A DNA stretch of 64,000 nucleotides from Stenotrophomonas maltophilia. Its GTDB lineage: Bacteria; Pseudomonadota; Gammaproteobacteria; Xanthomonadales; Xanthomonadaceae. The stretch is taken from NCBI GenBank assembly GCA_002364755.1, contig DEZI01000027.1:35930-99929 (forward strand), given 5' to 3'. Positions 42,531-51,518 of the stretch are shown in pieces (the stretch's first letter is position 1; the number at the start of each line of letters is the position of its first letter). A model generated the notes under the pieces. It did no database searches, was not told the origin of the DNA, and saw nothing but the letters and a program-made list of their open reading frames with translations. The position numbers were made by a program, and so were the translations under genes.

Positions 42531-43898
42531 TTAAACCCGCCGCGCCACCACCGCGCCCAGCACCGCCAGGCCCACCGTGATCGCCAGGCACAGCACGTAA
42601 CCGGTGTGCGGCGCCTGCTCGACAAACAGCGCGAACAATGCACCCGACAGCGCCAGCGCGGTAGCCACGCACAGCGCCTCGCTCAACTGCAGGGCCGAAC
42701 TGTTGCGGCCCTGTTCCTGCGGCGCGGACAGCGACAGCGTCAGCACCGACAGGCTGGCGTAGATCATGCCCATGCCGAAACCGGTGATGGTCCAGCCGAG
42801 CAGCGCGACGGGCAGCGGCACCGCGTTGAACAGCACCGCCAGGGTGGCGGTGATGCCGATGGTCATCAGCACCGTGCCCACGCGCAGCAGCTGCTGCCGC
42901 GACCAGCCGCGCTGCTGGTGGCCCTGCAGCCACGAGCCACTGAACCAGCCCAGCGCGCCCAGGCTGAGCACGGCGCCGGCCCAGCTCGGCGACAGCCCGC
43001 GCTCTCGCTGCAGCAGCAGCGGCAGGTAGGCCTCGCATGCAAAGAACGCCGCAGCGGCGACACCACGCAACGCAATCACGCTGGGCAGGCCCCGGCGCAG
43101 GCGCAGCGTGCCCGGCGGCAACAGGCGGTGCCCGCACAGCAGCAGGCCGACCACGGCCACGCCCATGCACGCCAGCGCCAGCATGCGTTGCTGCTGGCCA
43201 CCGAAATACAGCAGCAGCGCAGCCAGCGACGCACCGATGGCCCAGCGCACGACATCGCCGCTGTTGTCCTCGTCGCCGGCTTCAACCGGCGCCTGCCGCG
43301 CCAGCGCCGGCCGCAGCATCAACGCCGCCGGGATCGCCAGCAGAGGCACGATCAGGAACACCCAGCGCCAGCCCAGGTGCTGCACGATCAGGCCGCTCAG
43401 CGCCGGGCCCACCATCGACGGCACTACCCAGCCGGCCGAGAACGCAGCGAAAACCTTCGGCCGCAGCGCCTCGGGATAGTTGCGGCCGACCATCACGTAC
43501 AGCGCCACCGAGATCGCGCCGCTGCCCAGACCCTGCAGCAGGCGCCCTGCGACCAGTGTGCCCATGCGCGTGGCCAGCCCGGCCAGCAGCAGGCCCAGCA
43601 CGAAGCAGGCCAGGCCCCACCACAGCGGTCGCGCCGGTCCGCTGCGGTCGGTCCAGCGCCCGGCCACGGTCATGCCGACCACGCTGGTGGCGAGGGTGCC
43701 GCCGAAGGCCAGCGCGTACAGGCGCAGGCCATCCAGCGCCTCGGCCACGGTGGGCATCGCTGCGGCCACGGCCAGCGCTTCGAAGGCGAGCAGGGCGACC
43801 AGCACGACCATGCCGACGGTGGTGCTGCGGTGGGCGGGCGAGAGGATGGACTCGGGTGCGGACGTGGCCGTCGCCGGTGCTGCGGTGGGGGTGTTCAT
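42531..43898 (-). CDS. MFS transporter, SoxR-controlled pump candidate
   Basis: A 455-aa major facilitator with about 14 hydrophobic helices and motif-A-like GRWTDRSGPARPLWWG. It resembles drug:H+ antiporters. The start at 43898 (MNTPTAAPAT) is chosen because a SoxR-type promoter lies at about 43949-43979 and upstream ATG codons fall inside it. Divergence from soxR across that operator suggests induction by redox-cycling compounds and export of a drug or pigment. Confidence 0.82.
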   Translation of the reverse strand: MNTPTAAPATATSAPESILSPAHRSTTVGMVVLVALLAFEALAVAAAMPTVAEALDGLRLYALAFGGTLATSVVGMTVAGRWTDRSGPARPLWWGLACFVLGLLLAGLATRMGTLVAGRLLQGLGSGAISVALYVMVGRNYPEALRPKVFAAFSAGWVVPSMVGPALSGLIVQHLGWRWVFLIVPLLAIPAALMLRPALARQAPVEAGDEDNSGDVVRWAIGASLAALLLYFGGQQQRMLALACMGVAVVGLLLCGHRLLPPGTLRLRRGLPSVIALRGVAAAAFFACEAYLPLLLQRERGLSPSWAGAVLSLGALGWFSGSWLQGHQQRGWSRQQLLRVGTVLMTIGITATLAVLFNAVPLPVALLGWTITGFGMGMIYASLSVLTLSLSAPQEQGRNSSALQLSEALCVATALALSGALFALFVEQAPHTGYVLCLAITVGLAVLGAVVARRV

Positions 43899-43948
43899 GC
43901 GGGGGAGGAGGCTCGGGCCGCGCTTGTCATCCGGCGGCGAAGGACGCA

Positions 43949-43979
43949 GCATGACACCTGAACCATGGTTGAGGTCAAG
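43949..43979 (-). promoter_or_regulatory. SoxR box and MerR-type promoter for the MFS gene
   Basis: CCTCAACCATGGTTCAGG (minus strand, 43957-43974) matches the SoxR dyad CCTCAA-N6-TTGAGG with one change. It lies between TTGACC (-35) and CATGCT (-10), separated by 19 nt, the long spacer typical of MerR/SoxR promoters. On the plus strand its right arm GAGGT is 6 nt before the soxR ATG and can serve as its Shine-Dalgarno. Confidence 0.75.
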
Positions 43980-43981
43980 CA

Positions 43982-44416
43982 ATGCAGGAACAGGAACTGA
44001 GCGTGGGCGACGTGGCCCGCCGCAGCGGCGTTGCGGTATCGGCGCTGCACTTCTACGAGCGCAAGGGCCTGATCAGCAGCCTGCGTACGGCGGGCAACCA
44101 GCGCCGCTATGCGCGCGACGTGCTGCGCCGACTGGCGGTGATCCGCGTTGCACAGCGCGTGGGCATGCCGCTGGAAGCGGTGGCCCGCGCATTCGAGACA
44201 CTGCCGCAGGGCCGCGCACCGACCAGGACCGACTGGGCACGGCTGTCCGCGCGCTGGCAGCAGGAGCTGGAAGAACGCATCCACATGCTGCAGCTGCTGC
44301 GCGATGAACTGACCGGCTGCATCGGCTGCGGCTGCCTGTCGCTGAAGCGCTGCCGCCTGGCCAACCCCGACGACGTGCTCGGCGAACGCGGCGATGGCCC
44401 CATGCGCTGGGGCTGA
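43982..44416 (+). CDS. soxR: Redox-sensitive transcriptional activator SoxR
   Basis: A 144-aa MerR-family regulator. N-terminal winged helix (LSVGDVARRSGVAVSALHFY). The [2Fe-2S] cysteines are Cys113, Cys116, Cys118 and Cys124 (CIGCGCLSLKRC), the spacing of E. coli SoxR. Oxidation of the cluster by redox-active compounds activates its target promoter. No soxS is nearby; the divergent MFS gene is the likely direct target, as in other non-enteric bacteria. Confidence 0.93.
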   Translation: MQEQELSVGDVARRSGVAVSALHFYERKGLISSLRTAGNQRRYARDVLRRLAVIRVAQRVGMPLEAVARAFETLPQGRAPTRTDWARLSARWQQELEERIHMLQLLRDELTGCIGCGCLSLKRCRLANPDDVLGERGDGPMRWG

Positions 44417-44426
44417 GCCGCCTCCG

Positions 44427-44449
44427 GTAGCGCCGGGCCATGCCCGGCG
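44427..44449 (+). repeat. SMAG/REP element (CGCCGGGC type)
   Basis: A single copy, GTAGCGCCGGGCCATGCCCG then GCG, between the converging soxR and SDR genes. Confidence 0.85.
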
Positions 44450-44462
44450 GCGGTTGCCGGAA

Positions 44463-45065
44463 TTACCAGACGGTGAGGGTCTCGCCGCTCTGGATGCCTT
44501 CCACGGCACGCTGGAAGGCCAGTGCCGCGCGCTGCGCGGGTACGGCTTCGAAGCCGGGGAAGTAGGGACCGTAGGACGCCAGTGATTCGGCCAGTACGTT
44601 CGGGCTGACGGCGTTGATGCGCAGCCCGCGCGGCAGCAGTTCCAGCGCGGCGGCGCGCACGAAGCCTTCCAGTGCCTGGTTCACCGCGGTGGCGTTGACG
44701 CCGTCGCGGATCGGCTGCGCGCTGATGATGCCGCTGGTGAGGGTGATCGAGCCGCCCGGGGTCAGGTGATGCTGCGCCGCCAGTGCCAACCGCACCTGGC
44801 CGAGCAGCTTGTCCTGCAGGCCGCTGTTGAACTGCGCGGCGGTCATTGTCTGCAACGGGCCGAAATGCACGTTGCCGGTGGTCGAGATCACCGCGTCGAC
44901 CGGGCCGGTCTGGGCGAACAGGGCGGAGACGCTTTCATCGTCGGCCAGGTCCACGCGCAGCGCGCCGCTGCGGCGGCCGGCGGCAAGAATCTCGTGATGC
45001 TGGCCAAGGTGGCGGGCGACCGCCTGGCCAAGGGTGCCGCTGGCACCGACAAGCAGGATCTTCAT
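44463..45065 (-). CDS. Short-chain dehydrogenase-like protein lacking the Tyr-Lys pair
   Basis: A 200-aa Rossmann protein starting MKILLVGASGTLGQAVARHL. The cofactor loop and STTGNVHFGPL are SDR-like, and the C-terminal INAVSPNVLAES is typical. Where classical SDRs have Y-x-x-x-K, this protein reads NATAVNQALEG, so the standard catalytic pair is missing. Similar short SDRs exist in Proteobacteria. It may bind a dinucleotide as a sensor or use another mechanism. It diverges from a LysR gene that probably controls it. Confidence 0.78.
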   Translation of the reverse strand: MKILLVGASGTLGQAVARHLGQHHEILAAGRRSGALRVDLADDESVSALFAQTGPVDAVISTTGNVHFGPLQTMTAAQFNSGLQDKLLGQVRLALAAQHHLTPGGSITLTSGIISAQPIRDGVNATAVNQALEGFVRAAALELLPRGLRINAVSPNVLAESLASYGPYFPGFEAVPAQRAALAFQRAVEGIQSGETLTVW

Positions 45066-45144
45066 CGTGGCGTCCTCATGGGGAAGGGCTCCAGTCTGCG
45101 CCGCCGGATATGGCTTTGGTAAGCGGCGTATGATTCGCATATTC

Positions 45145-45159
45145 CTAACCATGAGTTAG
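45145..45159. promoter_or_regulatory. LysR-type T-N11-A dyad
   Basis: CTAAC-CATGA-GTTAG in the divergent gap contains T-N11-A (45146 to 45158), the LysR box layout. It lies 2 nt before the lysR start and about 80 nt from the SDR start. Confidence 0.45.
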
Positions 45160-45161
45160 CA

Positions 45162-46034
45162 ATGGATACCTTGCGCTGCATGCAGGCTTTCGCGTCCGTG
45201 GCCGAGCACGGCAGCTTCGCGGCGGCCGCCGTGCAGCTGCAGGTGTCGGCGGTGATGGTCGGCAAATACATCCAGCAGCTGGAAGCGCACCTGGGCACCG
45301 CGCTGCTGCAGCGGAACACACGCCACCAGCGGTTGACCGAAGCGGGCGCGGCTTACCTGGCCGGCTGCCGGCAGGTGCTGGAGCAGGTGCAGCAGGCCGA
45401 GGCCGATGTCGCCGGACTGCAGCGGCAGCCGCAGGGCCTGCTGCGTATCAGTGCGCCCACCACCTGGGGCAGCTGCGTGCTGGCACCGCTGCTGTCGGGG
45501 CTGCTGCGCGCGCAGCCGCTGTTGAACATCGAACTGGATCTCAGCAACCGCCGGGTCGACCTGATCGAGGACGGTTTCGATGCGGCGATCCGGGTCGGGC
45601 CGCTGCCCTCGGAGGAACTGGTGGCACGCCCGCTGCCGCCGTATGCGATGAGCCTGTGCGCATCGCCGGCCTACCTGCGCCGGCGCGGCACGCCACGGAC
45701 ACCGGCCGACCTGGCCGGACATGACTGCCTGAGCCATCTGGCGTGGCGCGGTGGCCATGGCTGGCAGCTGGCCAATGGCGAGCAGGTCGATTGGGACGCA
45801 CGGTTGACCAGCAACGATGGCTACGCGCTGCGCGAAGCGGCGGTGGCCGGCGCCGGGCTCATCCTGCAGCCGACGGCGCTGCTGGCGGCGGATATCGCGG
45901 CCGGGCGCCTGAAGCCGCTGCTGCGCGGGTACGTGCCGGAGCCGCGGCCGATGCACCTGATCTACCTGCCGGACCGGAGGCCGCGCCCGCGGCTGGAGTG
46001 CTTCGTGGAGTATGTGCTGCAGCACGTGGGGTAG
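45162..46034 (+). CDS. LysR-type transcriptional regulator
   Basis: A 290-aa LTTR of the CrgA/DsdC-like group. Helix-turn-helix region MQAFASVAEHGSFAAAAVQL and QQLEAHLGTALLQRNTR, then the ligand domain from LLRISAPTTWG. It is divergent from the atypical SDR gene across a 96-nt gap with a T-N11-A dyad, the standard layout for LysR control of its neighbour. Confidence 0.88.
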   Translation: MDTLRCMQAFASVAEHGSFAAAAVQLQVSAVMVGKYIQQLEAHLGTALLQRNTRHQRLTEAGAAYLAGCRQVLEQVQQAEADVAGLQRQPQGLLRISAPTTWGSCVLAPLLSGLLRAQPLLNIELDLSNRRVDLIEDGFDAAIRVGPLPSEELVARPLPPYAMSLCASPAYLRRRGTPRTPADLAGHDCLSHLAWRGGHGWQLANGEQVDWDARLTSNDGYALREAAVAGAGLILQPTALLAADIAAGRLKPLLRGYVPEPRPMHLIYLPDRRPRPRLECFVEYVLQHVG

Positions 46035-46125
46035 ATCGATGCCATGCGTCGATGCCGAGGCCGTACGTCGATGCCGGCGTGTCGGTGTACCGGGAAGGCT
46101 CCATCCACGCATGGCGTGGATCTAC
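46031..46125. repeat. SMAG/REP pair (ATCCACG and ATCGATG variants)
   Basis: A diverged direct copy at 46031-46054 (GTAGATCGATGCCATGCGTC, keeping the palindrome through paired changes) and an inverted standard copy at 46103-46125. They separate the converging lysR and proC genes; the lysR stop TAG is formed by the first GTAG. Confidence 0.8.
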
Positions 46126-46136
46126 TGGTGGTCGGG

Positions 46137-46958
46137 TCAATCATTGGCCGCCGACAACTCCCGCCCACGCTGCTGCGCCGCCTGCAGCGCCTTGGCCACC
46201 AGAGCTTCGAAACCATCGGCCTGGAAGCTTTCGATCGCCGCCTGGGTGGTGCCGTTGGGCGAGGTCACCCGGCGCCGCAGTTCGGCCGGGCTCTCACCGG
46301 CTTCGTCCAGCATCCGCGATGCGCCCAGCAGGGTCTGCACCACCAGCGCGCGCGCGGCCTCGGCCGGCAGGCCCTGGGCAATGCCGGCCGCCTCCATCGC
46401 TTCGGCCAGCAGGAACACGTAGGCCGGGCCGCTGCCGGACACGGCGGTGACCGAATCCATCAACGCTTCGTCATCAATCCACACCGTGCGCCCGGCGCTG
46501 GCCAGCACGCGATCAGCCTGCGCCTGTTGCTGCGCATCCACCGCCGCCGTGGCATACAGGCCGGTCACGCCGGCGCCAAGCAGGGCAGGGGTGTTGGGCA
46601 TCGCACGCACCACCGGCAGCGCACCGCCCAGCCAGCGCTGCAGCTGCGCGCTGGTGATGCCCGCGGCGATCGAGACCACCAGCGGCGCCTGCGCCTGGGC
46701 CAGTGCCTGCAGCGACTGGCAGACCTCGCGCAGCACCTGCGGCTTCACCGCCAGCAGCCAGGTCTGGCCTTGGGCGGCGGCTTCGGCGGCGTTGTCATGG
46801 GTCTGCACGCCGAAATCGGCGGCCAGCGACTCTCGCAGGGCGGCCACCGGCTCGGCCACGTGGATCTGCGTCGCCGGCACGCCCTGGCGAACCAGGCCGG
46901 CAATCAGGCTGCGGGCCATGTTGCCGCCGCCGACGAAGGTGATCGATTCAACTGTCAT
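46137..46958 (-). CDS. proC: Pyrroline-5-carboxylate reductase
   Basis: A 273-aa enzyme for the last step of proline synthesis, reducing pyrroline-5-carboxylate with NAD(P)H. N-terminal Rossmann motif ITFVGGGNMARSLI, then LLAVKPQ, RAMPNTPALLGAG and the diagnostic DSVTAVSGSGPAYVFLLAEA. Length is standard. The ATG at 46958 is 15 nt after the yggS stop, and the pair is conserved in Proteobacteria. Confidence 0.96.
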   Translation of the reverse strand: MTVESITFVGGGNMARSLIAGLVRQGVPATQIHVAEPVAALRESLAADFGVQTHDNAAEAAAQGQTWLLAVKPQVLREVCQSLQALAQAQAPLVVSIAAGITSAQLQRWLGGALPVVRAMPNTPALLGAGVTGLYATAAVDAQQQAQADRVLASAGRTVWIDDEALMDSVTAVSGSGPAYVFLLAEAMEAAGIAQGLPAEAARALVVQTLLGASRMLDEAGESPAELRRRVTSPNGTTQAAIESFQADGFEALVAKALQAAQQRGRELSAAND

Positions 46959-46973
46959 GCGGAATTCCTTGGT

Positions 46974-47651
46974 TCAGGCCGGGCGCGGGCGCGCACCGAA
47001 CAGGGCGGTGCCGATGCGCACCAGGGTGGCACCTTCGGCGATGGCCTCGGCGTAGTCGCTGCTCATGCCCATCGACAGGGTGTCCGCCTGCGGATGGCGC
47101 GCGGCCAGCGAGTCAAAGAGTGTGCGCATGCGCACGAAGGCGTCGCGACGGCGCTCGGCCTCCGGCCAGGGCGCGGGAATGGCCATCAGCCCGCGCAGGC
47201 ACAGCGTGGGCTCGGCGCCGATGGCCTCGGCCAGCGCGTCCACGTCCCGCGGCGCACAGCCGTGCTTGCTGGATTCATCGTCGATGTTGACCTGGATGAG
47301 CACGTTCAGCGGCGCGCGCCCGGCCGGACGATGGCGGGCCAGGGCCGCCACCAGTTTGCGCCGGTCCACGCTCTGCACCCAGTCGAAGTGGCTGGCCACG
47401 GCCTCGGCCTTGTTCGACTGCAGGTGGCCGATCAGGTGCCATTCCAGCCCCAGCGCCTGCAGCGCCTGCATCTTGGCCAGGGCTTCCTGCACGTAGTTCT
47501 CGCCGAAGGCGCGCTGGCCCTGCGCGGCCAGGGCGGCCACGGCCTCGGCCGGCTGGGTCTTGGAAACCGCCAGCAGGCGCGGCGGTGGCCGCCCGGCAGC
47601 CTCGGCGGCGTTGTGCAGGTTGCTCAGGATCTCGGGCAGGGCAGTGGCCAC
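46974..47651 (-). CDS. yggS: YggS/PLPBP family PLP homeostasis protein
   Basis: A 225-aa PLP-binding protein that buffers vitamin B6 rather than catalysing a reaction. The PLP lysine is in LLAVSKTQPAE; FGENYVQEAL, WHLIGHLQSNKA and LSMGMSSDYAEAI are family signatures. No ATG is available at the N-terminus. GTG at 47651 gives the expected length and has GGAA 12 nt upstream. It forms an operon with proC and diverges from pilT. Confidence 0.93.
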   Translation of the reverse strand: MATALPEILSNLHNAAEAAGRPPPRLLAVSKTQPAEAVAALAAQGQRAFGENYVQEALAKMQALQALGLEWHLIGHLQSNKAEAVASHFDWVQSVDRRKLVAALARHRPAGRAPLNVLIQVNIDDESSKHGCAPRDVDALAEAIGAEPTLCLRGLMAIPAPWPEAERRRDAFVRMRTLFDSLAARHPQADTLSMGMSSDYAEAIAEGATLVRIGTALFGARPRPA

Positions 47652-47738
47652 GTAACGCGTTCCAGTGTGACAGGAGGCTATACTGCCGCCAGGGGAAAGA
47701 TCCTTCCAGTCGAAGCCGTTATTGGGGAGTAGCCGCTC

Positions 47739-48776
47739 ATGGATATCGCCGAGCTGTTGGCGTTTTCCGTAAAGAACAAAGCGTCCGACCTGCACCTGTC
47801 TGCAGGCCTGCCGCCGATGATCCGCGTGGACGGCGATGTTCGCCGGATCAACATCCCGGCCCTGGACCACAAGCAGGTCCATGCGCTGGTGTACGACATC
47901 ATGTCCGACAAGCAGCGGCGCGATTACGAGGAATTCCTCGAAGTCGATTTCTCCTTCGAGATTCCGTCGCTGGCGCGCTTCCGTGTCAACGCCTTCAACC
48001 AGAACCGCGGCGCCGGTGCGGTGTTCCGTACCATTCCGTCCGAGGTGCTGACCCTGGAGGACCTGGCCTGCCCGCCGCTGTTCCGGGAGGTGATCCAGCA
48101 GCCGCAGGGCCTGATCCTGGTGACCGGCCCGACCGGTTCGGGCAAGTCGACCACGCTGGCGGCGATGATCGACTACATCAACAAGAACGAATACGGCCAC
48201 ATCCTCACCGTCGAGGATCCGATCGAATTCGTGCACACCTCGCAGAAGTGCCTGATCAACCAGCGCGAAGTGCACCGCGATACGCACGGCTTCAACGAAG
48301 CACTGCGCTCGGCGCTGCGTGAGGATCCGGACATCATCCTGGTGGGCGAACTCCGCGACCTGGAAACCATCCGCCTGGCGCTGACCGCCGCGGAAACCGG
48401 CCATCTGGTGTTCGGCACCCTGCACACCAGCTCGGCGGCCAAGACCATCGACCGCATCATCGACGTGTTCCCGGCCGGCGAAAAGCCGATGGTGCGCTCG
48501 ATGCTGTCCGAATCGCTGCGCGCGGTCATTTCGCAGGCGCTGCTGAAGAAGGTCGGCGGCGGCCGTACCGCCGCGTGGGAAATCATGGTCGGCACCCCGG
48601 CCATCCGCAACCTGATCCGCGAAGACAAGGTCGCGCAGATGTACTCGGCCATCCAGACCGGCCAGCAGTACGGAATGATGACCCTGGACCAGCACCTGCA
48701 GGACCTGGTCAAGCGCAGCCTGATCACCCGCAACCAGGCCCGCGAGTACGCCAAGGACAAGCGTCTGTTCGAGTAA
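47739..48776 (+). CDS. pilT: Type IV pilus retraction ATPase PilT
   Basis: A 345-aa hexameric ATPase that powers pilus retraction and twitching. Walker A GPTGSGKSTTL near residue 133, Asp box VEDPIEFVH, Walker B VGELRDLETI and the PilT-specific AIRNLIRE near the C-terminus. GGGGAG precedes the ATG. A TATACT element at 47679 may be its -10. pilU follows after 96 nt. Confidence 0.96.
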   Translation: MDIAELLAFSVKNKASDLHLSAGLPPMIRVDGDVRRINIPALDHKQVHALVYDIMSDKQRRDYEEFLEVDFSFEIPSLARFRVNAFNQNRGAGAVFRTIPSEVLTLEDLACPPLFREVIQQPQGLILVTGPTGSGKSTTLAAMIDYINKNEYGHILTVEDPIEFVHTSQKCLINQREVHRDTHGFNEALRSALREDPDIILVGELRDLETIRLALTAAETGHLVFGTLHTSSAAKTIDRIIDVFPAGEKPMVRSMLSESLRAVISQALLKKVGGGRTAAWEIMVGTPAIRNLIREDKVAQMYSAIQTGQQYGMMTLDQHLQDLVKRSLITRNQAREYAKDKRLFE

Positions 48777-48872
48777 GGCGAGGCAACGGTGGGGCGGTGC
48801 GCATGCATGCCGCCGTCCCGCGATGTCCTGTCCACCGACCGATCTCTGGCAAACGCCCATTGGGAGCCCGCC

Positions 48873-50024
48873 ATGAACAGCACCGCCAGTACCGCCAGCA
48901 CCATCGATTTCACCTCGTTCCTCAAGCTGATGGCGCACCAGCGCGCCTCGGATCTGTTCATCACCGCAGGCATGCCGCCGGCGATCAAGGTCAACGGCAA
49001 GATCTCGCCGATCACGCAGACGCCGCTGACCCCGCAGCAGAGCCGCGACCTGGTCCTCAACGTGATGACCCCGGCACAGCGCGAGGAATTCGAAAAGACC
49101 CACGAGTGCAACTTCGCCATCGGCCTGTCCGGCGTCGGCCGCTTCCGCGTGAGCTGCTTCTACCAGCGCAACCAGGTGGGCATGGTGCTGCGTCGTATTG
49201 AAACGCGCATCCCGACGGTGGAAGAACTGAGCCTGCCGCCGATCATCAAGACGCTGGCGATGACCAAGCGCGGCATCATCCTCTTCGTCGGCGCCACCGG
49301 TACCGGCAAGTCGACCTCGCTGGCGGCGATGATCGGTTACCGCAACCAGAACTCGACCGGCCACATCATCACCATCGAAGACCCGATCGAGTTCGTGCAC
49401 AAGCACGAGGGCTGCATCATCACCCAGCGCGAAGTCGGCATCGATACCGACAGCTGGGAAGCGGCCCTGAAGAACACCCTGCGCCAGGCGCCGGACGTGA
49501 TCATGATCGGCGAGGTGCGTACCCGCGAGGGCATGGACCACGCCATTGCCTTCGCCGAAACCGGTCACCTGGTGCTGTGCACCCTGCATGCCAACAACGC
49601 CAACCAGGCGATGGACCGCATCATCAACTTCTTCCCGGAAGACCGCCGCAACCAGCTGCTGATGGATCTGTCGCTGAACCTCAAGGGCGTGGTCGCGCAG
49701 CAGCTGGTTCCTTCGCCCGATGGCCGTTCGCGCAAGGTCGCGATGGAGATCCTGCTGGGCACGCCGCTGGTGCAGGACTATATCCGCGACGGCGAGATCC
49801 ACAAGCTCAAGGAGCTGATGAAGGAATCGGTGCAGCTGGGCATGAAGACCTTCGACCAGAGCCTGTTCGAGCTGTACCAGGCGGGCGAGATCAGCTACGA
49901 GGACGCGCTGCGTTACGCTGATTCGCAGAACGAAGTGCGCCTGCGCATCAAGCTCAGCCAGGGCGGCGATGCGCGCACCCTGTCGCAGGGTCTGGATGGC
50001 GTGGAGATTTCAGAGGTTCGTTGA
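48873..50024 (+). CDS. pilU: PilT-family ATPase PilU
   Basis: A 383-aa PilT paralogue that assists retraction. Walker A GATGTGKSTSL, IEDPIEFVHKHEG, Walker B MIGEVRTREGMD. The C-terminal extension (GEISYEDALRYADSQNEVRL) is characteristic of PilU. The ATG at 48873 gives the normal N-terminus. pilT-pilU order is conserved in Pseudomonas and Xanthomonas. Confidence 0.94.
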   Translation: MNSTASTASTIDFTSFLKLMAHQRASDLFITAGMPPAIKVNGKISPITQTPLTPQQSRDLVLNVMTPAQREEFEKTHECNFAIGLSGVGRFRVSCFYQRNQVGMVLRRIETRIPTVEELSLPPIIKTLAMTKRGIILFVGATGTGKSTSLAAMIGYRNQNSTGHIITIEDPIEFVHKHEGCIITQREVGIDTDSWEAALKNTLRQAPDVIMIGEVRTREGMDHAIAFAETGHLVLCTLHANNANQAMDRIINFFPEDRRNQLLMDLSLNLKGVVAQQLVPSPDGRSRKVAMEILLGTPLVQDYIRDGEIHKLKELMKESVQLGMKTFDQSLFELYQAGEISYEDALRYADSQNEVRLRIKLSQGGDARTLSQGLDGVEISEVR

Positions 50025-50038
50025 CCTGCAGCCGCATG

Positions 50039-50057
50039 GGCCCCCGGCCAGGGGGCC
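50039..50057 (+). terminator. Hairpin after pilU
   Basis: GGCCCCC and GGGGGCC form a 7-bp stem with loop GGCCA, followed by TGTTGCTGG. The T-tract is poor, so termination may be partial. Confidence 0.4.
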
Positions 50058-50088
50058 TGTTGCTGGGGACTGTTACAGGGGATTGCAT

Positions 50089-50742
50089 ATGGACATGCCG
50101 TTGGCCCGCAACGTGGTGCTGATTGATTTCGAGAACGTGCAGCCACCGTCCCTGAAGGAACTGGCGGCACCGGGGTTCAAGGTGCTGGTGTTTGTTGGTG
50201 CGTCGCAGACGCGCATCAGCATGGATGTGGCCGAGGCCATGCAGGCGTTGGGCAGCCAGGGGCGTTACATACGTTGCCATGGCAGCGGCCCCAACGCGCT
50301 GGATTTCCATATCGCGTTCCATATCGGTGATATGGCGGCCGCCGATCCTGAGGCGTTCTTCCACATCATTTCCAAGGACACCGGCTTCGATCCGCTGGTG
50401 GTGCATCTGAAGTCGCGTGGCCTGCGGGCCGGTCGATGCGCGTCGGTGGCCGATCTGCCCATGTTTCGCCAGGCGCGGCAGAGTGCTGGGGTACCTGCGT
50501 TGCCCGCAGCGGAAACGGTGCTGCCGGATGCACGGTTGATGCACCTGCGCGATTGGCTGGTGCGGCAGGACAAAGCCCGGCCTGCCTCCAGGGTGGCACT
50601 GCAGAACTCCATCGCCAACCTCTTCCAGAAGACCTTGGCTGCCACTGAAGTCACCGCGCTGGTGCTGCAATTGCAACAGGAAAAGTGGATAGTGCTGGAG
50701 GGCGATACGGTCCGTTACCAGTTGGCGGCCATGCGCGCCTGA
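50089..50742 (+). CDS. PIN/NYN-like domain protein
   Basis: A 217-aa protein. The N-terminal half has NVVLIDFENVQPPSLKELA, KVLVFVGASQTRI and ISKDTGFDPLVVHLKSRG, with conserved acidic residues (Asp in LIDFENV, Asp in SKDTGFD) as in PIN-like/NYN ribonucleases. The C-terminal 70 residues look like a small helical nucleic-acid-binding module. The substrate is unknown; RNA is likely. AGGGGA precedes the ATG. Confidence 0.72.
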   Translation: MDMPLARNVVLIDFENVQPPSLKELAAPGFKVLVFVGASQTRISMDVAEAMQALGSQGRYIRCHGSGPNALDFHIAFHIGDMAAADPEAFFHIISKDTGFDPLVVHLKSRGLRAGRCASVADLPMFRQARQSAGVPALPAAETVLPDARLMHLRDWLVRQDKARPASRVALQNSIANLFQKTLAATEVTALVLQLQQEKWIVLEGDTVRYQLAAMRA

Positions 50743-50848
50743 GTGGCACTGGCGCCGCTCCCGCGCCTCTGCGATAGTCGCGCCGTCACCGCGTTCGCGG
50801 GACAGGGGGAGCCGGCATCCTGCCGGCGCGACAACGCAGGGTTCGCAC

Positions 50849-51427
50849 ATGGAATTGCACGATCCGTATCGCGCGCCGGCGGCAGCGCCTGCGCGTCCGC
50901 CGGTGTTGCCGACGGCACCGGTCAGCTTCACTGCATCCACCGCGGCGGTGTACTACTCGCCGTCCACCCTGAAGATCGCCGCGCTGTCGCTGGCGTCGAT
51001 GGGGCTGTATCCGATGTACTGGTTCTGGCAGAACTGGCGCGCGATCAAGCGCGAGACCGGAGGGACGCAGTGGCCGTGGGCGCGCGCGCTGTTCTCGCCG
51101 CTCTGGTCGTTCTTCTGCTTCAGTGACCTGCGCGACGTGGCGCAGTCGCGGCGTCGGCAGCTGGCCTTTGCGCCGGCAGTGCTGGGCGTGCTGTTCTTCG
51201 TGCTCAACCTCGCCGGTCGCCTGCCCAACGGCGCCGCCCTGATCGCGATCTTCGGCTTCGTGCCGCTGTTGCCGGTCAACAGCCTGCTGCGGCAGTACCA
51301 CCTTGATGGGAAAGTGGACATGCAGCGCATGGATCGCTTTGGTGTCTGGCACATCCTGCTGACCCTGGCCGGTGGTGCGGTGCTGCTGCTGGCCGTGCTG
51401 GGCTACGCGATGGGTGACGTGGATTGA
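50849..51427 (+). CDS. DUF4234-like membrane protein
   Basis: A 192-aa membrane protein with about four hydrophobic segments and a Pro-rich cytoplasmic N-terminus. YYSPSTLKIAALSLASMGLY and YWFWQNWRAIKRETG resemble DUF4234 proteins. No function is known. It stands alone between the PIN-like and aldo/keto reductase genes. Confidence 0.6.
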   Translation: MELHDPYRAPAAAPARPPVLPTAPVSFTASTAAVYYSPSTLKIAALSLASMGLYPMYWFWQNWRAIKRETGGTQWPWARALFSPLWSFFCFSDLRDVAQSRRRQLAFAPAVLGVLFFVLNLAGRLPNGAALIAIFGFVPLLPVNSLLRQYHLDGKVDMQRMDRFGVWHILLTLAGGAVLLLAVLGYAMGDVD

Positions 51428-51518
51428 TGAAATGCAGTCATGACCGACTGCCATCCAGGTCGTTCAATCCCGCGGGGGCAGGGGCGTATCGTTGTCGTTC
51501 CCCCACTGGAGCATGACG

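Noticed and set aside
47652..49802. Minus-strand extension of yggS through pilT and pilU
   Set aside because: The frame is open by composition only; yggS has its normal length from GTG 47651.
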